19,953 nt of DNA from JBCCTX01 sp964468435 (GCA_964468435.1 CAYXVE010000076.1:1-19953); one strand, 5' to 3'. Shown: positions 1 through 8,600, counted from the first letter of the stretch. The notes: generated by a model not told the origin, from the sequence alone. Program-made: numbers and translations.

Positions 1-150
1 CCCTGGACCTACCGTACACTGGAAATTTATTTTATCCAGGATATTTCCAAAAAAATATTCCATTTTTTGGGTACATATTGTAACAAAATAGGCGCCACCA
101 CTACTATAATCCCATCTGCGCCATCGAATGTGCTTTTTTGAGGTTTTCAT
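1..150 (-). CDS. REP-associated tyrosine transposase (Y1/IS200-like), N-terminal fragment cut by the window edge
   Basis: Reading the minus strand from the ATG at 150-148 gives 50 uninterrupted codons running off the left edge. The product begins MKTSKKHIRWRRW and continues with DYSSGGAYFVTICTQ and then EYFFGNI. The pattern 'W/YDYS..G.YFVTICTQ....FFG.I' is the characteristic N-terminus of the RAYT/TnpA_REP subgroup of Y1 (IS200/IS605-like) HUH transposases; this is family knowledge recalled, not searched. These single-domain proteins act on REP palindromes that lie next to their genes. The catalytic HUH motif and the tyrosine would lie further downstream, outside the window, so activity cannot be judged. 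A REP-like hairpin lies 13 bp upstream of the start codon, which fits the assignment. Only the 5' end is seen, so an intact gene and a fragment are equally possible. Confidence 0.72.
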   Translation of the reverse strand, partial: MKTSKKHIRWRRWDYSSGGAYFVTICTQKMEYFFGNILDKINFQCTVGPG

Positions 151-162
151 AAAAAAATAACG

Positions 163-189
163 TAGCAGAAACCAATGTTGGTGTTGCTA
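163..189. repeat. REP-like imperfect inverted repeat upstream of the transposase
   Basis: Left arms TAGCA (163-167) and ACCAA (171-175) pair with TTGGT (178-182) and TGCTA (185-189). The internal loop is asymmetric (GAA against GT) and the terminal loop is 2 nt. A GTAG tetranucleotide (162-165) sits at the foot, as in many REP elements. Its position directly 5' of the RAYT gene is where cognate REPs occur. Only one copy is seen in the window, so repeat-family status is inferred. Confidence 0.45.
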
Positions 190-328
190 AGTAAGGTATA
201 TCATTAATGAAACGTAGTTGTGAGGTTTTCAATGATTATCGGTTCCATTTTTCTATTATTGTAAAATCCTATATTCTGGGTATTTAGGGAAAATTAACTA
301 ACTTACTAAGGAATTAATTGACAAGAAC
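190..328. other. Intergenic, no feature recognised
   Basis: AT-rich stretch between the divergent transposase and sulfatase genes. It must hold the sulfatase promoter, but no convincing Bacteroidetes -33/-7 pair (TTTG / TAnnTTTG) was found, and no ORF. Confidence 0.5.
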
Positions 329-1888
329 ATGACCAGGACATACTTATTCTTTACAAATCAAATTTGGTATATTACGCTATCTCTCCTGTGTGCATGTAGT
401 CCAAAAGAACCCCGGGAAGTGGAACAACCTGAACAACCCAATATCCTGATTATCTACCTGGATGATTTAGGGTATGGCGATGTGGGTGCATATGGAGCTA
501 CAGAGATCAACACGCCCAATATAGATCGGCTTGCCCGTGAAGGCGTACGTTTTACACAGGGCTATGCATCCTCTGCTACCTGTTCTCCCAGTCGCTATGC
601 ATTACTGACGGGCCAGTATCCCTGGCGCAATGAACGCGCCAAAATACTTGCGGGCACCGCTCCTTTGCTAATTGATACTTCCCAGATGACTATTCCCAAA
701 ATGCTTAAGTCCCAGGGCTATCACACTGGAATCGTTGGGAAATGGCACCTTGGTCTCGGAGATGGTAATGTAGATTGGAATGAACGCATCGCCCCTGGTC
801 CCAATGAAGTAGGATTTGACTATTCTTACATTATGGCTGCCACGCAAGACCGCGTACCTACGGTATACATTGAAAATGGCCTTGTAGTCAGACTTGATCC
901 AGATGATCCTATCGGAGTGAGCTATCAGGAAAACTTCCCTGGAGAACCTACGGGTAGGGATAATCCCGAAATGCTCAAAATGAACTGGCACCATGGCCAC
1001 AACAATAGCATCGTCAATGGTATTCCCAGAATTGGATACATGAAAGGAGGAGAATCCGCCAAATGGGTGGATGAAAATATGGCAGATACCTTCCTGGTCA
1101 AAGCTCAAACCTATATCAAAGCTCACCGCAACGAGCCCTTTTTTCTCTATTATGCACTCCAGCAACCACATGTGCCGCGTACTCCACATCCGCGCTTTGA
1201 GGGAAGTTCTGGCATGGGTCCACGAGGAGATGTCATCGTAGAGGCTGATTATTGTATAGGTGAACTCTTCAACACCCTGGAAACAACGGGCCTACTGGAA
1301 AATACCTTAATCTTGTTATCCAGTGATAATGGCCCAGTGCTAAATGATGGATATTACGATGATGCCGTAGAAAAACTGGGGGACCATACTCCTTCGGGAC
1401 CACTCCGCGGAGGAAAGTACAGTTTGTTTGAAGCAGGTACACGAGTACCCTTTATCAGCTATTGGAAAGGAAAGATTACACCCGGAACCTCCGATGCCCC
1501 AATTTCTCAAATAGATTACATGTCATCTTTAGCTCAATTGGTAGAGAGTGAGGTGCGTGGAGAGGATAGCCAACCCATGCTGGATGTGCTCCTCGGTAAG
1601 AGCAGGGAAGGACGCAAACAACTCATCCTGGAAGCTACCAGCCGTACAGCCTTCCGCCAGGGAGATTTGGTCTTGATTCCCCCTTATGGGGGTCCTGAGC
1701 TCAATACACAAGTAAACATTGAGCTAGGTAACTCAAAGAACTTTCAACTCTACGATCTCTCTTCCGACTTGGGTCAGCAGCAAAACCTGGCCAAGGAAAA
1801 TCCCGATAAACTTCAAGAGATGCTGGACGCATTTGAATCGATAAGAGGAACGAACTATGGACAAATCGAGCAACTGGAACTCCAATGA
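329..1888 (+). CDS. Sulfatase (S1 family, formylglycine-dependent), exported lipoprotein
   Basis: Hydrolyses sulfate esters, probably from a sulfated carbohydrate, outside the cytoplasm. The N-terminus is hydrophobic (about residues 6-20) and ends in a lipobox-like LCAC with Cys23 as the likely lipidated residue, so the protein is probably a periplasmic or outer-membrane lipoprotein. The alkaline-phosphatase-like sulfatase core follows: DD at 45-46 (metal), the sulfatase signature CSPSR at 85-89 with Cys85 the residue expected to become formylglycine, GKWHLG at 137-142 (Lys138, His140), QQPHVP with His281, SSDNG at 331-335 (Asp333, Asn334) and LRGGK with Lys363. All expected active-site positions are present. 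The length of 519 residues is normal for the family. Activity requires a maturase (anSME or FGE), which is not in the window. The exact substrate cannot be read from the sequence. It stands alone, with a weak hairpin about 80 bp downstream. Confidence 0.93.
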   Translation: MTRTYLFFTNQIWYITLSLLCACSPKEPREVEQPEQPNILIIYLDDLGYGDVGAYGATEINTPNIDRLAREGVRFTQGYASSATCSPSRYALLTGQYPWRNERAKILAGTAPLLIDTSQMTIPKMLKSQGYHTGIVGKWHLGLGDGNVDWNERIAPGPNEVGFDYSYIMAATQDRVPTVYIENGLVVRLDPDDPIGVSYQENFPGEPTGRDNPEMLKMNWHHGHNNSIVNGIPRIGYMKGGESAKWVDENMADTFLVKAQTYIKAHRNEPFFLYYALQQPHVPRTPHPRFEGSSGMGPRGDVIVEADYCIGELFNTLETTGLLENTLILLSSDNGPVLNDGYYDDAVEKLGDHTPSGPLRGGKYSLFEAGTRVPFISYWKGKITPGTSDAPISQIDYMSSLAQLVESEVRGEDSQPMLDVLLGKSREGRKQLILEATSRTAFRQGDLVLIPPYGGPELNTQVNIELGNSKNFQLYDLSSDLGQQQNLAKENPDKLQEMLDAFESIRGTNYGQIEQLELQ

Positions 1889-1969
1889 CCATTTATTGAA
1901 TGATGAACAACCGATTGGTCTGAGCTATGCCAAATGTATACTAATCAAAAAAGCTACACATAATCATAT

Positions 1970-1991
1970 TAGTTTCAACTGAAACTATTTT
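1970..1991 (+). terminator. Possible weak Rho-independent terminator after the sulfatase gene
   Basis: TAGTTTC (1970-1976), loop AACT and GAAACTA (1981-1987) form a perfect 7-bp stem followed by TTTT. It is AT-rich with a short T-run, about 80 bp past the sulfatase stop, so the call is tentative. Confidence 0.35.
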
Positions 1992-2186
1992 ATCGCTTTC
2001 TCGTATATTCATATAAATATGTCATTTGTTTCATTAATAGTTTTTTCTTGACATGCCCATCAACTTTGTGAACATGACATTTGATACCTTGTAGACCAAT
2101 CTTACAAGTGGTTATTTTTTTAAACACAAATGCAGTCATCCTATCAGTGCCTGGATTTATCAAGGACTCCCAGGATGATTCAGTAT

Positions 2187-2190
2187 AAGG
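2187..2190 (+). promoter_or_regulatory. Shine-Dalgarno-like AAGG before the bS21 start
   Basis: AAGG at 2187-2190, in the context ATAAGGC, lies 8 nt before the ATG at 2199. Shine-Dalgarno use is generally rare in Bacteroidetes, but rpsU messages of this group are reported to keep one as part of bS21 autoregulation. The match here is only four bases, so this is suggestive. It helps decide the internal start. Confidence 0.35.
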
Positions 2191-2198
2191 CAAAAATT

Positions 2199-2393
2199 AT
2201 GATTAACGTAAAACGAAGAGAAGGAGAACATTTTGAAAAGATGCTCAAAAGGTACAAACGCAAACACAAGGATTTTCGCGTACTCCAGGAAGTCAAAAAG
2301 CGTATGTACTATGTGAAGCCATCTGAGAGACGTAAAAGCGTTTTGGAACAGGCCAAGTACACCAATCGTAAACAGTTGGCAGGCGAATTCTAA
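2199..2393 (+). CDS. rpsU: Small ribosomal subunit protein bS21
   Basis: A 64-residue, strongly basic protein starting MINVKRREGEHFEKMLKRYK. It has the bS21 layout: short N-terminal strand, the helix with 'LKRYKRK', then R/K-rich helices with KPSERRKSVLEQAKY. The reading frame is open from 2130, which would add 23 residues unlike any bS21. The ATG at 2199 gives the family length and has an AAGG 8 nt upstream, so it is preferred. bS21 sits on the 30S platform beside bS18 and bS6 near the 16S 3' end. In Bacteroidetes these proteins are reported to hide the anti-Shine-Dalgarno sequence, and a tyrosine at position 54 is involved. Residue 54 here is Tyr (in QAKYTNRK). The usual bS21 of this phylum differs somewhat in sequence, so this could be a second paralog. 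It is followed 70 bp later by a small unknown gene. Confidence 0.82.
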   Translation: MINVKRREGEHFEKMLKRYKRKHKDFRVLQEVKKRMYYVKPSERRKSVLEQAKYTNRKQLAGEF

Positions 2394-2463
2394 TATTCCT
2401 ACTACAACACCATTTCGTCAAATAGTATTTTTTTCTACCATCTAATTTCACACTTAAACATAC

Positions 2464-2847
2464 ATGACACACACGGGAATATTAACCGAAAATAAGAATA
2501 AGACACTCATCCGCAATGCTATCAAGAAGATTCTTTCCAGGACCAAACTGGATAAAATCAAAGCTAATATCGAAGGATTTGAAGCACCATCACAATTTTC
2601 CAAAGCCTCAGGAGACGGTGTATACATACCAGATATTACCGGCGTAAAAGCAGGTGAAAAATATTACTATGAAGTAGCTATGAAAAATCCTGAAATCGAA
2701 CAGACTGTCAGTAAATGGAAATTACTGAGCAAAATAGCTGAAATTAAACAGGGAAAGTTTTTCCTTATGGTCCCAAGAGGCAACTTTGCCTTTGTACAAC
2801 GGATTTTGGATAAATATCCGATCAAAGTGGAAGTTGTGAAAATGTGA
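2464..2847 (+). CDS. Conserved-looking hypothetical protein, possible PD-(D/E)XK nuclease-like fold
   Basis: A 127-residue soluble protein with no signal peptide or membrane segment. It is not recognised as a named family. After a basic N-terminal helix (11-35), it carries PD at 56-57, then a turn and a strand YYYEVAMK (68-74, with Glu70 and Lys74), a helix with SKWKLLSKIAEI (83-94) and a strand FFLMVPRG (99-106). The order helix, PD, strand with acidic residue and lysine, helix, strand resembles the restriction-endonuclease-like (PD-(D/E)XK) core. However, the acidic-to-lysine spacing is E-x-x-x-K rather than (D/E)-x-K, so catalytic activity is doubtful. It follows rpsU at 70 bp on the same strand and may share its transcript. 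It is probably a real gene: the start is clear and the composition is balanced. Confidence 0.6.
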   Translation: MTHTGILTENKNKTLIRNAIKKILSRTKLDKIKANIEGFEAPSQFSKASGDGVYIPDITGVKAGEKYYYEVAMKNPEIEQTVSKWKLLSKIAEIKQGKFFLMVPRGNFAFVQRILDKYPIKVEVVKM

Positions 2848-2929
2848 TCATGCTTTGATTCATGCATAAATAATGACCATTTAATATCAATCGCTATACA
2901 TTAAAATAATACTTAGCTAGTAAAAACAG

Positions 2930-2980
2930 TTTAAAATCAATGAGTAAGTCAACATTTAAGGCCTCCTCATTGATTTTGAA
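2930..2980. repeat. Long inverted repeat (12 bp perfect arms), possible terminator or mRNA hairpin
   Basis: AAAATCAATGAG (2933-2944) is perfectly complementary to CTCATTGATTTT (2966-2977) across a 21-nt spacer. Pairing can extend outward by a G-T wobble and two A-T pairs. It lies about 90 bp after the small hypothetical gene and about 45 bp before the oxidoreductase start. It could end transcription from either side or form a 5'-leader hairpin of the oxidoreductase. No long U-tract supports a standard terminator on the plus strand beyond the TTTT in the arm. Confidence 0.5.
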
Positions 2981-3022
2981 TAAAACATTTGCGTATATTT
3001 CTATCAGGTAAAAACTCACAAC

Positions 3023-4399
3023 ATGGCTACTACCAACAGACGCAAATTTCTTCAGCATACTACGGCATTAAGTTCAGGGCTCCTACTAGCCCCTTCCATT
3101 GTTCCATCCTCAGTTCTTGGAAAACAATCCGGGCATATCCCACCTTCAGACAGGATTACGTTAGGATTCATAGGTGCGGGAAATCAGGCAGGAAACGATG
3201 CGGGAGGGTTTTTACAGGACGAACGGGTACAGATTACGAGTATATGTGATGTAAACGCCGAAAGTATGGGTTACTGGAATGGCGCTGTGGCAGGAAGAGA
3301 TCCTTTGCGAAAGCGCGTTGACGAAGCCTACTCCAGAAAATTTGGGCGTAGCTATCAAGGAACTAAAGGCTATGAAGATTTTCGAGAATTATTGGAAGAC
3401 AAGGAAATAGATGCTGTATCTATCGATACACCAGATCATTGGCACGCCATACCTGTATTAATGGCTGCAGCAGCTGGGAAAGATATTTACTGCCAGAAAC
3501 CCCTTTCTTTGACCATACCAGAGGGAAGGGCTATGAGTAATGCTGTAAAGAAGTACGATGTAGTCTTTCAGACAGGAAGCCAGCAGCGGTCTAGCGCTTA
3601 TTTCCGGCATATCTGTGAGTTAGTGCGAAATGGCCGGATTGGTCAATTACAAACTGTCAGATGTGGATTACCTGGGGGCACTCCCGATTTTGGTAAGACG
3701 GGATACCTCACCAATCCTCTTCCCGTCCCCAAAGGATTTGATTATGATATGTGGCTTGGACCTGCCCCTGAAGCTCCTTATTGTCCTGCCAGAACTCATG
3801 TCAATTTCCGTTGGATATTGGATTATTCAGGAGGCCAGGTTACAGACTGGGGAGGCCACCATCCCGACATTGCTCAATGGGGTATGAATACGGAATATAC
3901 CGGCCCGCTAATAATACAAAACCCCAGATCCAAGTGGTCAGACCACCTCATATGGAATACTGCCACTGGGTTTTATTTTGAATGTATCTATAAGAATGGT
4001 GTCAAGCTCATCATATCCAGTGAGGAAGAAATTATGGGTGTGAAGTTTGAAGGCACAGAAGGATATGTTTGGGCTACGCGTCAGGATTGGGGAGCCAGCT
4101 CTGAAGACATATACTACAGCAAGATAGGCGACGACGAAAAACACCTGTACCATAGCGACAATCACTATCGCAATTTCATCGATTGCGTGTTATCCCGGGA
4201 AGAAACAGTTGCCCCGATAGAAAAAGCACATCGTACTATCTCGATCGGCCATTTGGGTAATATTGCCATGAAGCTAGATCAGAACCTGGAATGGGACCCT
4301 GAGCAGGAGAGATTTGTCAACAGCGACCAAGCCAATCAGATGCTATCTCGGCCCATGCGAGAACCGTGGGATAAGGTGTATGAGGAATATGCGGTATAA
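3023..4399 (+). CDS. Gfo/Idh/MocA-family NAD(P)-dependent oxidoreductase with Tat signal
   Basis: A 458-residue protein of the glucose-fructose oxidoreductase / inositol dehydrogenase / MocA family, which oxidise or reduce sugars and sugar derivatives. The N-terminus has a twin-arginine signal (NRRKFL, Arg6-Arg7), a hydrophobic stretch to about residue 32 and a likely cleavage near SVLG, so the folded, cofactor-loaded enzyme is probably exported to the periplasm by Tat. The Rossmann fold follows: GFIGAGNQAG (48-57), Asp77 ending strand 2, and CQKPLSL (157-163) with Lys159, the conserved E/Q-KP motif. The C-terminal sugar-binding domain includes TDWGGHHPDIAQW (274-286), typical of the exported Bacteroidetes and Planctomycetes subgroup. 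The substrate is unknown. It lies beside an exported esterase whose 3' end converges on it 2 bp away. The start at 3023 is fixed by the Tat signal. Confidence 0.92.
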   Translation: MATTNRRKFLQHTTALSSGLLLAPSIVPSSVLGKQSGHIPPSDRITLGFIGAGNQAGNDAGGFLQDERVQITSICDVNAESMGYWNGAVAGRDPLRKRVDEAYSRKFGRSYQGTKGYEDFRELLEDKEIDAVSIDTPDHWHAIPVLMAAAAGKDIYCQKPLSLTIPEGRAMSNAVKKYDVVFQTGSQQRSSAYFRHICELVRNGRIGQLQTVRCGLPGGTPDFGKTGYLTNPLPVPKGFDYDMWLGPAPEAPYCPARTHVNFRWILDYSGGQVTDWGGHHPDIAQWGMNTEYTGPLIIQNPRSKWSDHLIWNTATGFYFECIYKNGVKLIISSEEEIMGVKFEGTEGYVWATRQDWGASSEDIYYSKIGDDEKHLYHSDNHYRNFIDCVLSREETVAPIEKAHRTISIGHLGNIAMKLDQNLEWDPEQERFVNSDQANQMLSRPMREPWDKVYEEYAV

Positions 4400-4401
4400 A
4401 A

Positions 4402-5337
4402 TCAATCCCCCCACAACCATCTCAGGGACTCTGGCAATATAGCTCCCCCATGTTTCCCGTTATGACCACCTGTACCTTGAACAAATTCGTAATCATACCC
4501 CCGGTAGGCCAGCGAGGAGGCCATCTGCTGGTTGGCAAGCCACCAGTTGCCAAACTGGTTGTCCAGATCACCTGATCCATCCTGAAGATATACCCTGATA
4601 TCCCGCTTAGCATGCCTGCGGATCAGAGCCGGATATACATGTCCTCCACGGATATCCGTGAAGCTACCAATATGACTCAGTACCCGGTAAAAATAATCCG
4701 GCCTTTCCCATGCCACCGTAAACGCACAAATACCTCCAGAAGAAATACCACATATCGCCCGCATCTTACGGTCATCCGTAAGATTGTAGCGTTTTTCTAC
4801 TTCCGGAATTAACTCCTCGATGAGAAACCTAGCATATTTATCACTCAATACGTCGTATTCCGAACTGCGATTGCTGGCACGCCAACGATTTTCAGGAAAA
4901 TCCTCTACACTATGTCCTGGATTTACAAACAACCCAATCGTTACTGGTATCTCACCTTTGTGTATCAGATTATCAAACACTACAGGAGTCCTGAAATCCC
5001 CATCTTCACTGACATAGGCATGTCCATCCTGAAATACCATCAATGCAGCAGGCTGGGAATCATCATACTGAGCAGGTACATATAGATAATATTCCCTGTA
5101 ATTGTTGTACATCTCACTTTTCCAGATATACTTTGTAACAGTACCTTCGGGGACTCCATCGTTCCTTTTCGAAGCTTCACTGTAAGTATAAGTTTCTTCA
5201 TCCTGCCCGTAACTCAGGATTGTGCTACTTAGCAGAAATAGGTAACAAACAACAGTAATGTACCTACTCCGATCATCAGGATAGCAAGAGGGGATTCGTG
5301 TTCCAGACATCATAAACGTTTTTTGAAAGCATATCAT
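4402..5337 (-). CDS. Exported alpha/beta-hydrolase esterase, enterochelin-esterase (Fes)/CE1-like
   Basis: A 311-residue serine esterase of the Fes-like alpha/beta-hydrolase group, in this phylum usually a carbohydrate- or phenolic-ester hydrolase rather than a true enterobactin esterase. A hydrophobic segment (about 27-42, ending SYGQ) is a signal peptide. The ATGs at codons 9 and 10 (5313, 5310) could be the real start, because the region before the hydrophobic core is long. Visible motifs are ALMVFQDGHAY (98-108), the nucleophile elbow GISSG (197-201, Ser199), QDGSGDLDN (252-260, acid candidates Asp253 and Asp257) and GGHNGKHGG (290-298, His292 candidate), then the typical C-terminal LRWLW. 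A complete triad is therefore plausible. It is transcribed towards the Gfo/Idh/MocA gene and ends 2 bp from it. The substrate is not predictable; a role in removing ester groups from polysaccharide fits the neighbours. Confidence 0.88.
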   Translation of the reverse strand: MICFQKTFMMSGTRIPSCYPDDRSRYITVVCYLFLLSSTILSYGQDEETYTYSEASKRNDGVPEGTVTKYIWKSEMYNNYREYYLYVPAQYDDSQPAALMVFQDGHAYVSEDGDFRTPVVFDNLIHKGEIPVTIGLFVNPGHSVEDFPENRWRASNRSSEYDVLSDKYARFLIEELIPEVEKRYNLTDDRKMRAICGISSGGICAFTVAWERPDYFYRVLSHIGSFTDIRGGHVYPALIRRHAKRDIRVYLQDGSGDLDNQFGNWWLANQQMASSLAYRGYDYEFVQGTGGHNGKHGGAILPESLRWLWGD

Positions 5338-5409
5338 ACATCGTTAAAATAGCAAATTAGCTGAAGAGTTTTAGCAAGAAGATGATGATATTGATATGAC
5401 AGGAGTTTT

Positions 5410-5457
5410 AAACTAACAACTTTTGTGGAAAGTACAAGATAAGGCAACTGTTAGTTT
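5410..5457. repeat. Inverted repeat in the gap between the esterase and the large secreted protein
   Basis: AAACTAACA (5410-5418) and TGTTAGTTT (5449-5457) are perfect complements over a 30-nt spacer. They lie upstream of the esterase start (minus strand) and downstream of the large gene's terminator, so an operator or leader hairpin for the esterase gene is possible. Function is unproven. Confidence 0.35.
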
Positions 5458-5502
5458 GGGTTATAAATTGATCTTTCTCTTTGCACCAAGCATTAGTACA
5501 TT

Positions 5503-5546
5503 AAAAAATGTGAAGAAGAAGTCTCAAGAGTAGACTCCCTCTTCAC
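5503..5546 (-). terminator. Rho-independent terminator of the large T9SS protein gene
   Basis: On the minus strand, GTGAAGA (from 5546) pairs with TCTTCAC (ending 5510), and inside it AGTCT pairs with AGACT across a 3x3 internal loop. The hairpin is followed by a T6 run (5508-5503). It starts about 70 nt past the stop codon at 5617. Confidence 0.75.
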
Positions 5547-5616
5547 TTTATAAACATATCTTATATTCTCGGGGTGGGTACAAAATAGCTATCTCTCCCC
5601 TTATAATCCAGTATAA

Positions 5617-8600
5617 CTACCACACTAGAATCCGCTTCCCAATGGAATGACTTCCATCAGATAGCATGAGTAAATACATGCCTTTGGGGAGCTGATCCAC
5701 ATTTAGAGCAAAAGTGGTTCTTTTGGGAATCAATTCTATTTCCAGGTGCTGTACACTTTGTCCAGTTGTGTTGTACAACTCAACCGTGAACGTACCTGCT
5801 TCAAGTGGTTCCAGTTCAACATTTAGTATATCTCTGGTGGGATTGGGATAGATGTGAAAATGCTGGAAAGTTAGTGTTTCATCTGTACTTACAGGTTCAA
5901 GTCCCTCACAATTATCCCCTATTCCATCATTATCTGCATCTTCCTGAAGTGAATTGGGCAATGTAGGACAATTGTCCACGGTATTGAGAATTCCATCACC
6001 ATCCATATCATCATCGCAAACATCCCCTATTCCATCTCCATCAATATCAGACTGATCGGGATTACTCATTGTCCTACAATTGTCCGATTGATTGGGAATA
6101 CTATCCTGATCTCCGTCTGCATTTGACTCTGCTACATCACCTATACCATTACCATCTGTATCTGCCTGATCTGGATTAGCAATATAAGGTGCATTGTCGT
6201 CCTGATTGTCAATGCCATCACCATCTATATCCCCATCGCAGGCATCCCCAATGTCGTCTTCGTCCATGTCGCGCTGAGTAGTGTTGGCAGCCAATACACA
6301 GTTATCAATCTCATCCAATACGCCATCTGCATCAAAATCAAGATTATCTTCCCCCGTATCGCCACCGATCGTAAACGACCACTCAATAGGTTCCGTTATC
6401 TGATTGCCATAGGAATCTTCTACCCCACGTACCTCAATGGTATAGGTTGCTCCAAATTGGGTAAACAAATCCTGATCGGGACGAAAAAGTAATTTGTTGT
6501 CAGCACAGCCTACAGAGGTTGGGATCAGTGTATTATCTGAAGCACGACGAAGCTGAACATTATCTGAAGTAATAAACAAACAGTTGATCGGTTCATCGAA
6601 GGTTACAGAGAGTTCCTGCCCGCGAGTATATTCGTCATTTGAGGGTTCAGGCTGTCCAAACACACCTGGAGGGGTACGATCAATGCGCCCTGCTACACTT
6701 TCCGAGTAAACAAAGCCCTGATTACAGGTCAATTTAGCACGGAGTTGATATTGCCCATCCTCCAAACCACCCAGATCTAAAGATAGATCCGTCCCACCGG
6801 GCAGATCAGATAAGTCCCCTGGTTGAAGAATGCTCAAGTTCTGCCAATTGTTGTCCCCTAATGATGCATATTGTACGATGACCCTGTCGAGATTATTCTT
6901 CTCGTAGTCTATAATCCGTATAGATTGCATTCCCTCATCCTCGGTATCTACAATCCATTCTACCTCATCAGTCCTTAGGGTAATGGGGCTACATTCGCTT
7001 TGAAAATAGGCAGAAAGCTTGATGGAATTCCTGATGCTAGTATCACAAAAGGAAACTAGCAAGAATTCCAGGTTGGGGTAACTATAGGCTTCAGGTCCCC
7101 GCTCTACGGTCATAGTTGCCTCAGCCGGCTCACCTGCACGGATGGTATAATTGATAGGGCCCTGAACTTCACTACCGCCCACCTTGATGGTTGCACCATC
7201 GGGATTACTGGCCTGATTAAACTTAAGCTGATAAATCCGGGATTCTTCACTTTGGCTGGTATTGCTGAGAAGTAAACGAAATACGGCTTCGTCGTCAGGA
7301 TCTACATTTGTTTTCACCAAATCTACTGCCTCCAACTGAGCACCTTCCCGGGGCTGGGTACCTGGTTCAAAGGGACAGCTTGAACGGCCACTAACCAAAT
7401 CGAAGACTGGGGTATTGTAAACGGGATCTGCTTTAATGTCTACGGAGAAAAAATCGCCCTGATCATCATCGTTCAGGATGAAGCCTGTCCGGAGTTCCTG
7501 GGTCTGTGTTTCCGTTTCGGATTTTCCGGTTTCCATACGGAAGTTATATCGCCTACCTCCAGATAATCCTACTCCAGCAATCTCCAGACCTGCCTGTATG
7601 GCTACTTCCTCATCAATTACATCGGTGTATTCTATCGTGATTTTTTCTGTGCTGGAGGAACTAGTAAAAGCCTCGTAGGGAGCATTTCCACTAAATGAGC
7701 GATTCTCAACAAATTTGGCTTTACGCTTCAACTCTTCATTGCGCTGTAAGGTCTGCTCCCAGACAGAAGCCTGATTTTGAAAAAATACAGCTGTGTCAGG
7801 ATTTATTTCCCTGTTGAGTACAATGAGTTGATTGAGCTGAGGAATGAGGGTATTGCGGATATGGTCTTCGGTGTAGATATAGGTAGTAGCAAATCCATCA
7901 TTCCCCATGATCAAGGTAGTATCTTGCTCAATACTACAACTGGATGGATTAAAACGGATCTCGTCAGCCAGAGCATAAATCATATTCAGCGCTGCTCCCA
8001 TGAATACATCTCCTTCAGTACCAGTAACAATTTCCTGATTTGAGGTAGAAAATCGTTCGCCTGTAGTAAGAGAAGTCAAAAATTCTTCGTTGCCACGGGT
8101 AGAAGCACTTACAGTTGCCGAACCGCCGATATCGCCCCATACTTTCACTTCTGTCGTGTACCCAAACCCCACTTCAAATTTGGTACCTGCCTTTACATTT
8201 GCCCAGGTTTTATTGGATTCATTGGTAAGTGTGGAAAATGAGGTGGCAGTTTGAAGAATTGCATTTTGCTGTAAATAACTAGAACTCGCATCCCCGGGAG
8301 GATCTCGCAGAATAAGTAATGGAAGTTCCGGCGTAACCGTAGCAAAGGTTTTTTCCCGGGCGCGAACCCCTACTACAATAACCTCAATTTGCTCATCTGA
8401 GAATCGTCCGTCTACATCAGCAGTGAGGCTAAGATTTTTCGTATAAGGCGGATCGATTCTCGGCTCGGTAGCCTCAAACGTATACCGGGCGATTCCATTT
8501 TGGATCGGTATCTTGATTTCTTGTTTGTTAGGAACGCTAATGCGATCGTTAATCAGGAGAAAACCAGTGTCAACAGGACATACACCCACTTCCTCCCACA

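Noticed and set aside
668..1189. 173-codon minus-strand open frame inside the sulfatase gene
   Set aside because: It is antisense to conserved sulfatase motifs, so it is a shadow frame.
2130..2198. Longer start for the bS21 protein adding 23 residues
   Set aside because: The extension does not resemble any bS21 N-terminus. The start at 2199 gives the family length and has an AAGG 8 nt upstream.
5898..6342. Short periodic DNA repeats resembling a CRISPR or tandem array
   Set aside because: The periodicity comes from the Asp-rich thrombospondin type 3 protein repeats. Units vary in sequence and lie within a coding frame.
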